Assembly: GCF_016613475.2 (NCBI RefSeq)
Contig: NZ_CP071517.1
Coordinates: 3,100,001-3,164,000 of the forward strand
DNA: 64,000 nt
Source: Lysobacter arenosi
Lineage (GTDB): Bacteria > Pseudomonadota > Gammaproteobacteria > Xanthomonadales > Xanthomonadaceae
Reading direction: 5' to 3'
How positions within the stretch are numbered: position 1 is the first letter of the stretch; every line of letters begins with the position of its first letter. Shown here piece after piece: positions 7,886 to 15,756 of the stretch. The translations under genes and the position numbers were made by a program. Under the pieces are notes generated by a model. It worked only from the letters and a program-made list of their open reading frames with translations, made no database searches and was not told where the DNA came from.

Positions 7886-9613
7886 ATGCGTCTGCTGTTC
7901 ACCGCTGTCCTCCTGAGCCTCCCTCTTTCCGCCATGTGCGCCGACCGCATCACCGGCAAGCCCTTCGCCACTCGCAGCGAGGTCTACGCCCCGCATGCGA
8001 TCGCCGCGACCTCGCATCCGCTGGCCACGCAGATCGCGCTGGACGTGATGAAGAACGGTGGCAGCGCGGTCGATGCCGCGATCGCCGCCAACGCCGCGCT
8101 TGGCCTGATGGAGCCGACCGGCAGTGGTGTCGGCGGTGACCTGTTCGCGATCGTCTGGGATCCGAAGACGAAGAAGCTGTACGGCTACAACGGCTCGGGC
8201 CGTTCGCCCAAGTCGCTGACCCTGGCCGAGTTCCAGCGTCGCGGCCTGACCGACATCCCGCCGCATGGCCCGCTGCCGGTGACGGTGCCCGGCGCGGTCG
8301 ATGCCTGGTTCGCGCTGCATGGCCGCTTTGGTCGCAAGCCTATCGCCGACGACCTTGCGCCGGCCATCCGCTATGCCCGCGAAGGCCATCCGGTCCACGA
8401 AGTGATCGCCTATTACTGGGGTCGCAGCGTGCCGACGCTGTCGAAGTGGCCGGGCTTCACCGAGCAGTTCACGATCGACGGCGGCGGTACCGGTAAAAGA
8501 CGCGGCCCGCAGACCGGCGAGATGTGGCGCAACCCGAACCTCGCCAACACCCTCGAGAAAATCGCCAAGGGCGGCCGCGATGCGTTCTACAAGGGCGACA
8601 TCGCCCGCACCATCGACGCCTACTTCAAGGCCAACGGCGGCTTCCTCAGCTACGACGACATGGCTTCGCACCAGGGCGAATGGGTCGAGCCGGTCAGCAC
8701 CGACTACCGCGGCTACGACGTCTGGGAACTGCCGCCCAATGGCCAGGGCATCGCCGCGCTGCAGATCCTCAACCTGCTCGAGCCCTATGACATGAAGTCC
8801 TACGGCTTCGGCAGCCCCGAGCACGTGCACCTGTTCGCCGAGGCCAAGAAGCTCGCCTTCGCCGATCGCGCGCGCTGGTATGCCGATCCGGCTTTCGTCG
8901 GTGCGTCCGCCGGATCGACGGTGAAGAAGCTGATCTCCAAGGACTACGCCGCCCAGCGCGGCAAGCTGATCTCGATGGACAAGGCCGCCAGGGAAGTCCA
9001 GCCGGCCACGCCGAAGGAACTCGACGAGGGCGACACCATCTACATGACCGTCGCCGATTCCGACGGCATGATGGTGTCGCTGATCCAGTCCAACTATCGC
9101 GGCATGGGCAGCGGCATGGCACCGCCGGGACTGGGCTTCATCTTCCAGGACCGTGGCGAGCAGTTCGTGCTCAAGGAAGGCCACCCCAATTCGTTCGAGC
9201 CGGGCAAGCGCCCGTTCCACACCATCATCCCGGCGTTCGTGACCAAGGGCGGCAAGCCGTGGCTGAGTTTCGGCGTGATGGGTGGCGCGATGCAGCCGCA
9301 GGGCCACGTGCAGATCCTGCTCAACCTGATCGACTTCGGCATGAACCTGCAGGAAGCCGGCGATGCGCCGCGCATCCAGCACGACGGCAGCACCGAGCCG
9401 GCCGGGCAGGCGACGGTGATGAGCGACGGCGGCGAGCTCGACCTGGAAACCGGCTACTCCTACGAGACCGTGCGCGCACTGATGCGCAAGGGTCACTCGG
9501 TGCGCTTCGCCGACGGCCCGTACGGCGGCTACCAGGCCATCATGGTCAATCCCAACGGCGGCTACGTCGGCGCCAGCGAATCGCGCAAGGACGGCCAGGC
9601 GGCAGGCTACTGA
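7886..9613 (+). CDS. ggt: Gamma-glutamyltransferase
   Basis: The 575-residue proenzyme would hydrolyse or transfer the gamma-glutamyl group of glutathione and related peptides in the periplasm. A signal peptide ends near AMCA (residue 19). The large-subunit region carries NGGSAVDAAIAANAALGL and GSGVGGDLF. The autocleavage site is expected before Thr384 in EGDTIYMTVAD, the position of the conserved nucleophile threonine, followed by the GSGMAPPGLGF segment. Length and domain order match the family. The sequence around the nucleophile (DTIYM rather than the common TTHY) suggests a divergent subfamily, so substrate preference may differ. It is followed one base later by a TPR/oxygenase gene. Confidence 0.93.
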   Translation: MRLLFTAVLLSLPLSAMCADRITGKPFATRSEVYAPHAIAATSHPLATQIALDVMKNGGSAVDAAIAANAALGLMEPTGSGVGGDLFAIVWDPKTKKLYGYNGSGRSPKSLTLAEFQRRGLTDIPPHGPLPVTVPGAVDAWFALHGRFGRKPIADDLAPAIRYAREGHPVHEVIAYYWGRSVPTLSKWPGFTEQFTIDGGGTGKRRGPQTGEMWRNPNLANTLEKIAKGGRDAFYKGDIARTIDAYFKANGGFLSYDDMASHQGEWVEPVSTDYRGYDVWELPPNGQGIAALQILNLLEPYDMKSYGFGSPEHVHLFAEAKKLAFADRARWYADPAFVGASAGSTVKKLISKDYAAQRGKLISMDKAAREVQPATPKELDEGDTIYMTVADSDGMMVSLIQSNYRGMGSGMAPPGLGFIFQDRGEQFVLKEGHPNSFEPGKRPFHTIIPAFVTKGGKPWLSFGVMGGAMQPQGHVQILLNLIDFGMNLQEAGDAPRIQHDGSTEPAGQATVMSDGGELDLETGYSYETVRALMRKGHSVRFADGPYGGYQAIMVNPNGGYVGASESRKDGQAAGY

Positions 9614-9614
9614 C

Positions 9615-11282
9615 ATGCAATCTCCCGAGGTGACGGCGCTGCTGCGTCGCGCCTGGGCGGCGCTGCAGCAGGGCCAGCCGGTCGCGGCCCGCGCCGATTG
9701 CGAAGCGGCCCTGCAGCGGGCGCCGGAGTCGTTCGACGCCTGGCGCCTGTATGCCGTGGTGCTGCAGGGGCAGGGCGACACCGGCCGTTGCCGCGGCGCG
9801 CTCGAACGCGCGCTGGCGCTGCGTCCCGGCGACGGCGGTACCGCCCTCGACCTGGGTACGTTGTGGCTGCAGTCCGGTGACGGCGCCACCGCCTTGCCGT
9901 TGCTGGCAACTGCCATGCGCGCGTTGCCGGAGGAACCGCGCGCGGCATTCCGCTACGGCACGGCGGCCTTCCTGTGCGCTGATTTCGCTGCCGCCGCGTC
10001 CGGCTTCGAAGCCGCGACCCGGCTCGACCCGCAGTGGACCCAGGCCTGGAACAACCTCGCCGCCGCGCGCGGGCGATTGCAGCAATACCCGTCGGCGATC
10101 ACGGCTGCGCGCAATGCGCTGCGACTGGATCCCAATGCCGCCAGCTCGCACCAGGCGCTGGCTTCGCTGCTGTCGAACCTGTTCGACCGCCCCTCGCTGG
10201 AGGAAGGCCTGCGCTGTGCGCTGCGCGCGTTGCAGCTCGATCCGTCACTGGCCGAGGCACACCGCAACGCCGCCATCGTGCTGCGCAAGCTCGGCGAGCC
10301 GGCGCGCGCGGAAGCGCACGCACGACAAGCGCTGCAACGGGCACCGCGCGATATCGACACCATCGACACGCTGGGCGAGCAACTGCTGCTCAACGGCGAC
10401 ACCGCCGGCGCCGTGGCGACCTACGCACAGGCGCTGGCCGCGGGCGTGAACTCGCCGATCCTGCAGCGCCAGCACGGCATCGCCCTGCTCCAGGACGGTC
10501 AACCGCAGCCGGCCAGCGCAGCGTTGTCGCAGGCATTGCAGGCGCAACCGGACGACCAGCGCGCAATCGCCCACCTCGGCGTCGCCCTGGCGGCGCAGGG
10601 TCGGGCCACCGCCGCGAGCCAATGGCTGGGCCTGCATCGGCACGTGCACGCCGTGGAGCTGTCGCCGCCGGATGCGTACATCGATCGCGACAGCTTCCAT
10701 ACCGCACTGGCCGCCGACATCCGCCGCCACAGCCAGCAGCGCTGGGAACCGGCCGGACTGGCGGCGCGCAATGCCTATCTCAGCGGCGATCTGCTCGCCG
10801 ACCGCACCACCGCGATCGTCGGCTTCGAGGAACGATTGCGCGCGGCGATCGAAGCCTTCGTGCAGCGCTGCCGCGCACAGGCGGCCGGCGAGCGCGCCGA
10901 CAACAACGTCCCAGGGGACGCGCTCCCAGGCGACATGTTCCTGCGCAACGTGCCGGGCAATTACCGCCTGCACGTCTGGGCGACCCAGGCCGCCGAGCGC
11001 GGCTACATCGACACCCACATCCACGAGGACTCGTGGTTGTCAGGCGCCTATTACGTGGAGTTGCCGCCGGCGATCCGTGCCGATGACAGCAGCCATGCCG
11101 GCTGGATCGAGTTCGGCCGGCCGTTCGGCAAGCTTCCGCAATGGCCGGAGTCGGAGCTGCGCCGGGTCTGCCCTGAGGCAGGCACGCTGCTGCTGTTCCC
11201 GTCCTACCTGTTCCATCGGACGCTGCCTTACAGCGGCAGCGGCGAACGCATCAGCATTTCCTTCGACCTGGCCGCCATCTGA
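9615..11282 (+). CDS. TPR protein with C-terminal 2OG-Fe(II) oxygenase domain
   Basis: A 555-residue protein. Residues 1 to about 330 form tandem tetratricopeptide repeats. The last 200 residues resemble the putative 2OG-Fe(II) oxygenase family: HIHEDSWLSGAYYVELP contributes the first histidine and acidic ligand region, and LLLFPSYLFHRTLPYSG followed by ERISISFDL contributes the distal histidine and the 2-oxoglutarate-binding arginine. Such enzymes hydroxylate proteins or small molecules; the substrate is unknown. There is no signal peptide. The ATG lies one base after the stop of the gamma-glutamyltransferase, so the two are probably cotranscribed. Confidence 0.85.
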   Translation: MQSPEVTALLRRAWAALQQGQPVAARADCEAALQRAPESFDAWRLYAVVLQGQGDTGRCRGALERALALRPGDGGTALDLGTLWLQSGDGATALPLLATAMRALPEEPRAAFRYGTAAFLCADFAAAASGFEAATRLDPQWTQAWNNLAAARGRLQQYPSAITAARNALRLDPNAASSHQALASLLSNLFDRPSLEEGLRCALRALQLDPSLAEAHRNAAIVLRKLGEPARAEAHARQALQRAPRDIDTIDTLGEQLLLNGDTAGAVATYAQALAAGVNSPILQRQHGIALLQDGQPQPASAALSQALQAQPDDQRAIAHLGVALAAQGRATAASQWLGLHRHVHAVELSPPDAYIDRDSFHTALAADIRRHSQQRWEPAGLAARNAYLSGDLLADRTTAIVGFEERLRAAIEAFVQRCRAQAAGERADNNVPGDALPGDMFLRNVPGNYRLHVWATQAAERGYIDTHIHEDSWLSGAYYVELPPAIRADDSSHAGWIEFGRPFGKLPQWPESELRRVCPEAGTLLLFPSYLFHRTLPYSGSGERISISFDLAAI

Positions 11283-11312
11283 GGGCAGCCTTCTGGTCCG
11301 ACCGCCGGCCTG

Positions 11313-12800
11313 TCAGTCCGCCGGCACCGTCCGCCCGTTGGCCCATTCGCGCAGCGACTGCACCTGCTCGGCCATCAGCACCGACAACGGTCGGGTCTGC
11401 TTGATCTCGGCGCGCAGGGTGAAGTCGTTCAATGGCGCCTGTGCCGCGTGCGCCGAGTACAGCGCGGCGACGATGGCCTGCTCGATCTCGGCGCCGGAAA
11501 AGCCATCGCTGGCCGCGACCAGCGAGGCCATCTCGAAGCTGGTCGGATCCAGCGAGCGCCGGCGCAGGTGCAGGCCGAACAGCTGCTCGCGCGCGGCCGC
11601 GTCGGGCAGGTCGACGAAGAAGATCTCGTCGAAGCGGCCCTTGCGCAGCAGCTCCGGCGGCAGCGCATCGATCTGGTTGGCGGTGGCGACCAGGAACACC
11701 CGCGACTTGCGCTCGGCCATCCACGTCAGCAGGTAGCCCAGCACGCGGCGCGAGACGCCGCCGTCGCTGTCGCCGCCGTCGCCGGCCAAGCCCTTCTCGA
11801 TCTCGTCGATCCACAGCACGCACGGTTCCAGCTGCTCGGCCGAGGTCAACGCCGCGCGCAGGTTCTTCTCGGTCTCGCCATGGAACTTGTCGTAGAGCGT
11901 GCCGAAGTCCAGCCGCACCAGTGGCACGCCGAAGCCGGCGGCGACGGCCTTGGCGAGCATCGACTTGCCGCAGCCCTGCACGCCCAGCAACAGCACGCCC
12001 TTGGGCGGGTCGAGCCCGGGCGGCGCCTCGCCGCTGGTGAACACGCCGCGACGCTGCTCGATCCAGCGCTTGAAGCGGCGCGCACCGGCGACCTCTTCCA
12101 TGCGCGCGCTGTCGTACTCGTAGTGCAGGTGGCCGCTGCGGTTGAGCAGCTCGAACTTGAGCTTGGCCAACTGCGGCAGGTCGCCCGGGCCGAGCGCACC
12201 GTCGTCGTGCAGCAGGTGGCGGGTGATGCGACGTGCATCGATCGGGTCGAGGCCGCGCAGGTTGCGCACGATCTGCTTCACCGCCTCGGCGTCGGCTTCG
12301 ACCCGGCGCCCGCCATGCTCGCGGGCGTAGGCCTCGGCCTCCTCGCGCACCAGCTTGAGCAGTGCATTGGCGTCGGGCAGGCGCGGCGTGAAGCGCACGG
12401 CCAGTGCATCCAGTTCCGGCGGCAGTTCGACCTTGTGGCCGACCAGCACCAGCACGTGCGGCTGGCAGTCGCGGCGCTGGATGATGTCGCGCAGCAGGCG
12501 CTGGGTGCTGGCGTAGCCCAGGTAGGGATGGATATCCAGCAACAGGTAGATGCCGCGCTGGGTGGCATCGCGGATCGCATGCAGCGTGGTGGACGCATCC
12601 GGCGCGACTTCCGGCGGGTCTTCCTTGTCCAAGTCGATCCGGCGCAGGCCCTCGGTGATCGACCAGCGGTGCAGCGCGCGCCACACCTGCATCAGTGCTT
12701 GCCGGAACAGTTCGACCACGCGCGCCTCGTCGCGGGTCTCGATGACGATCAGGGGAGTGTTTGCGCGGATAAGCGCGGTCAGGTCCTGCAGTTCGCTCAT
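11313..12800 (-). CDS. AAA-family ATPase (Ycf46-like)
   Basis: A 495-residue cytoplasmic ATPase. Residues 1-220 form a degenerate first ATPase-like half (LIRANTPLIVIETRDE, DIHPYL). The second half is a complete AAA module: Walker A GVQGCGKS, Walker B VLWIDEIEKG, sensor-1 LVATANQ and arginine-finger region GRFDEIFFVDLP. This order matches bacterial relatives of chloroplast Ycf46. The role of these proteins is poorly defined; remodelling of protein complexes is assumed. It stands alone between two rightward genes and is convergent with the oxygenase gene. Confidence 0.88.
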   Translation of the reverse strand: MSELQDLTALIRANTPLIVIETRDEARVVELFRQALMQVWRALHRWSITEGLRRIDLDKEDPPEVAPDASTTLHAIRDATQRGIYLLLDIHPYLGYASTQRLLRDIIQRRDCQPHVLVLVGHKVELPPELDALAVRFTPRLPDANALLKLVREEAEAYAREHGGRRVEADAEAVKQIVRNLRGLDPIDARRITRHLLHDDGALGPGDLPQLAKLKFELLNRSGHLHYEYDSARMEEVAGARRFKRWIEQRRGVFTSGEAPPGLDPPKGVLLLGVQGCGKSMLAKAVAAGFGVPLVRLDFGTLYDKFHGETEKNLRAALTSAEQLEPCVLWIDEIEKGLAGDGGDSDGGVSRRVLGYLLTWMAERKSRVFLVATANQIDALPPELLRKGRFDEIFFVDLPDAAAREQLFGLHLRRRSLDPTSFEMASLVAASDGFSGAEIEQAIVAALYSAHAAQAPLNDFTLRAEIKQTRPLSVLMAEQVQSLREWANGRTVPAD

Positions 12801-12925
12801 CGCGCGTGGCTTTCCGGGGCGTCCGTGTCGGTGATTGATGATAGCGGCAGCACCGGCGGATTAGAGGCCGGGCGAAGGCGCCAAGCGCCGAAGTACCATG
12901 CCCGTTCCCACGCACGGACCCGAAC

Positions 12926-13831
12926 ATGGCCTTCGACGCCTTCGCCCTGATCCTGGCGATGCTGGTGCTGGGCTATGTCTTCCAGCGCCTGCGCGCATTG
13001 CCGGCGGATGCGGGGCGGACCCTGAACCTGGTGGTCCTGTACGTCTGCCTGCCGGCTGCAGTGCTGCGCTACGCCCCGCGCCTGCAGCTGGAACCGGCGT
13101 TGCTGGCCGTCGCCGCGGTGCCGTGGCTGCTGCTCGGCGCAACCGTGGTGCTGGTCTGCCTGCTGTCGCGATGGCTGCGCCTGCGCCGCGACGAGCACGC
13201 CGTGCTGCTGCTAACTGTCGCCCTGGGCAACACCAGCTTCCTCGGCTATCCGCTGACGCGCGCGCTGATCGGCGAGCACGCGCTGCCATACGCCGTGGTC
13301 TACGACCAGTTCGGCGTGTTCCTGATGCTGTCGACCTTCGGCCTGTGGGTGCTGGCGCACTACGGCGGCGAACACACGCCCACTGCGCGCGACATGGCGC
13401 TGCGGGTAGTGAAGTTCCCGCCGCTGTGGGCACTGCTGGTCGGCTTCACCGTCATGCCCGAGCACCCGCCGGGCTGGATCGAGGGCGGCCTGCAACGGCT
13501 GTCCGAAGCGCTGTTGCCGCTGGCGATGCTGACGATAGGACTGTCGGTGCGGCTGACCCTGCCGCGCGACGAACTCAAGCCGCTGGCGGTCGGGCTGGCG
13601 CTGAAGCTGGCGCTGATGCCGGCCCTGGCTGTGCTGCTGGTGCCGCTGCTGGGGTTGCAGGGCGAGATGGCCCGCGCGACGGTGCTCGAATCGGCCATGC
13701 CGCCGATGGTCACCGCCGGCGCGCTCGCGATCGGCCACGGCCTGGCGCCGCGACTGGCGGCGGCGATGGTCGGTTACGGGGTGTTGCTGTCACTGTTGAC
13801 CCTGCCGCTGTGGGCGCAGTGGGGTAGCTGA
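12926..13831 (+). CDS. AEC-family (auxin efflux carrier-type) transporter
   Basis: A 301-residue integral membrane protein with about ten hydrophobic segments, starting FALILAMLVLGYVF. It shows the AEC pattern: an N-terminal bundle with LVLYVCLPAAVLRY, a central loop, and a second bundle with LGNTSFLGYPL and ESAMPPMVTAGALA, the latter carrying the conserved PP-x-V-TA-type motif. Bacterial AEC proteins export malate or other small organic anions, but substrates vary and none can be read from sequence. It begins shortly upstream of no obvious operon partner; the next gene, a ParA ATPase, follows after 78 bp. Confidence 0.88.
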   Translation: MAFDAFALILAMLVLGYVFQRLRALPADAGRTLNLVVLYVCLPAAVLRYAPRLQLEPALLAVAAVPWLLLGATVVLVCLLSRWLRLRRDEHAVLLLTVALGNTSFLGYPLTRALIGEHALPYAVVYDQFGVFLMLSTFGLWVLAHYGGEHTPTARDMALRVVKFPPLWALLVGFTVMPEHPPGWIEGGLQRLSEALLPLAMLTIGLSVRLTLPRDELKPLAVGLALKLALMPALAVLLVPLLGLQGEMARATVLESAMPPMVTAGALAIGHGLAPRLAAAMVGYGVLLSLLTLPLWAQWGS

Positions 13832-13909
13832 CCCTCCCGGCGCGCTCATGCCATGGTTTCGCCGCAGCGCCCCGGTGTACGCTGCGGCTTCCATCCAGAG
13901 GGAGTTCGC

Positions 13910-14542
13910 ATGAAGACCGTGCTGGTGGCCAGTTCCAAAGGGGGCGTGGGCAAGACCACGATCGCCACCCATATCGCCGCGCAATCGGCCATCGATGGCC
14001 TGCGTACCGCGCTGGTCGATGCCGATCCACAGGAATCCTCCACCCGCTGGGCACAGCGCCGCGCACTGCTCGACAGCGCCGTGTTGCCGCTCGACGGCAC
14101 CCGCCGCAAGGCCTGGCGCAAGCAGCTGCCCGATGACACCCAGCGCCTCGTGATCGACGCACCTGCCGGCGCGATGGCCGACGATCTCGACAGCTTCCTC
14201 GACCAGGCCGACGCCATCCTCGTCCCGATCCAGCCCTCGGCGCTGGATATCGACGCCACCGTGCCGTTCCTGGATTCGCTGTCCCGCCACCCGCGGGTGC
14301 GCAAGGGCTCACTGCGCGTGGGCCTGGTCGGCAACAAGATCAAGCCGTGGACCAATGCCTCGCAGCAGGCGCTCGAGCTGCTGGCCGCCTGGCCGTACCC
14401 GGTGGTGGCGCAGCTTCGCGACAGCCAGGCCTATGTGGTCCTGACCGGACTGGGCAAGAGCCTGTTCGACTACCACTCCGCGCAGGTGCGCGAGCACCAG
14501 GACGACTGGCAGCCTTTGCTGAAGTGGTTGAAGAAACCGTGA
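13910..14542 (+). CDS. Orphan ParA-family ATPase
   Basis: The 210-residue product has the deviant Walker A motif SKGGVGKTTIATHIAA (residues 9-24), an LVDADPQ switch region and a VIDAPAG Walker B. It belongs to the small ParA/MinD class that positions cargo on the nucleoid or membrane. There is no ParB or parS-like array beside it, and it lacks the N-terminal HTH of plasmid ParA proteins, so it is probably a stand-alone chromosomal ParA. The cargo is not evident. The ATG at 13910 follows GAGGGAG and places the Walker motif at the usual distance from the N-terminus. Confidence 0.88.
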   Translation: MKTVLVASSKGGVGKTTIATHIAAQSAIDGLRTALVDADPQESSTRWAQRRALLDSAVLPLDGTRRKAWRKQLPDDTQRLVIDAPAGAMADDLDSFLDQADAILVPIQPSALDIDATVPFLDSLSRHPRVRKGSLRVGLVGNKIKPWTNASQQALELLAAWPYPVVAQLRDSQAYVVLTGLGKSLFDYHSAQVREHQDDWQPLLKWLKKP

Positions 14543-14641
14543 GGAGAAAGTTGATCAGTTCGACATCACGCCGGTCGAGGATAATGCACGCTCGATCTTC
14601 ATCCGATTCCTCGGTCCAGACGCGAAAAGGTAGCGACGCGA

Positions 14642-15118
14642 ATGCGTGAATTGATCCTGCTGCGCCATGCCCACGCCGAACCTGCCGGTAACGGCCAGGC
14701 CGACCTGGACCGCCCCCTCTCGGCCGAAGGGCTGGCCGAGGCCGAAGCTGCCGGCCGCTGGCTGGCGGCCAACAAGCTGGTGCCCGACTGCGTGCTGTGT
14801 TCGCCCTCGCGGCGTACCCGCGAAACACTGGAAGCCGTGCTGGGCGCGATCGGCTATGTCGACCAGCGCATCGAACCGTCGATCTACGAGGCGACCCCGG
14901 GGACGCTGATCGCCCTCGCCGATACCCACGGCGAGTCCGAGCGCTTGATGGTGGTCGGCCACAACCCCGGTCTGGAACGACTGGCCGCGCTGCTGCACAG
15001 CGGCCAGTCCGGCGATTACCGCGGCATGCCGCCCGGCGGCATCGCCGTGCTGAGCGTGCCCGCCGGGACCAGCCTGGAGCCGGGAGTGGCCCAGCTCAGC
15101 GCTTTCTGGTGGCCGTGA
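14642..15118 (+). CDS. sixA: SixA-type phosphohistidine phosphatase
   Basis: A 158-residue histidine phosphatase. The catalytic RHG-type motif is LLRHAHAEP, with His8 the phospho-accepting residue; VLCSPSRRTRETLEAV and VVGHNPGLERLA supply the second arginine and second histidine. SixA removes phosphate from Hpt domains or from the nitrogen phosphotransferase protein NPr. No Hpt gene is adjacent here; one occurs 25 kb away but next to a different phosphatase. The stop codon overlaps the GTG start of the following YceI-like gene (GTGA), so they are translationally coupled. Confidence 0.9.
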   Translation: MRELILLRHAHAEPAGNGQADLDRPLSAEGLAEAEAAGRWLAANKLVPDCVLCSPSRRTRETLEAVLGAIGYVDQRIEPSIYEATPGTLIALADTHGESERLMVVGHNPGLERLAALLHSGQSGDYRGMPPGGIAVLSVPAGTSLEPGVAQLSAFWWP

Positions 15119-15756
15119 CGACGAGTTCGCGATGCGCCCCCGTGGCGCTGCTGTCCTGCGTGCTGATGTCGTGCCTGTGGACGTGCCTGTTATGGGGCTG
15201 GGGCTGGCCTGTGCTGGCCCGCCAGGCGTCGGCACCCGCTGCCGCGCCCGCAGCGGCGACGGTGCAGGCATTCGATACGCGCTACACGCGCTTTGGCTTC
15301 GAGCTGCGCACGCGCTGGGGCCAGCGCGTGGTCGGCGTCTTCCCGCAGTACGAGGGCGACGTGATGCTGTTGCCCGACGGCCGCCACCTGGTCCGCATCG
15401 TGCTGCGCACCAGCGCGGTCGTGGTCGCCGAATCCCAGCGCTACACCGCCATGGCGCGGGGTCCGGGCTTCTTCGATTCGGAACGCTACCCGCTGATCGA
15501 GTTCGAATCCGACCCGCATCCGCAGCAGCTGATCCAGTCCGGCGGCCGCCTGCGCGGCCGGTTGACGATCCATGGCGTCAGCCGGATCGAGTCGTTCGAG
15601 CTGTCGCCGGCGACGTGCGACCGGCCGGGCAAGGATTGCGAGGTGGTCGCCAGCGGCAGCATCAGCCGCTCTGACTACGGCCTCGACGGCTGGCAACTGG
15701 CCCTGACCGACCGGGTCCGCTTCACCATGCGCGTGCGCGTCATCGAGGCCAGGTGA
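15115..15756 (+). CDS. YceI-family lipid-binding-like protein
   Basis: A 213-residue exported protein with an N-terminal hydrophobic segment (VALLSCVLMSCLWTCLLW) and a YceI lipocalin-like beta-barrel from about residue 55. Family signs are YTRFGFELRTRWGQRVVGVF, the FFDSERYPLIEFES strand and the GRLTIHGV block. YceI proteins bind isoprenoid chains in the periplasm; the ligand here is unknown. The GTG at 15115 was chosen because it overlaps the SixA stop. Its own stop (TGA 15754-15756) overlaps the ATG of the phospholipase D gene by one base, making a tightly linked set. Confidence 0.85.
   Translation: MTTSSRCAPVALLSCVLMSCLWTCLLWGWGWPVLARQASAPAAAPAAATVQAFDTRYTRFGFELRTRWGQRVVGVFPQYEGDVMLLPDGRHLVRIVLRTSAVVVAESQRYTAMARGPGFFDSERYPLIEFESDPHPQQLIQSGGRLRGRLTIHGVSRIESFELSPATCDRPGKDCEVVASGSISRSDYGLDGWQLALTDRVRFTMRVRVIEAR

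Noticed and set aside
14797..15114. Extending the YceI-like protein upstream through the sixA region
   Set aside because: The upstream part is an out-of-frame shadow of sixA; the GTG overlapping the sixA stop gives a hydrophobic export segment at the N-terminus.
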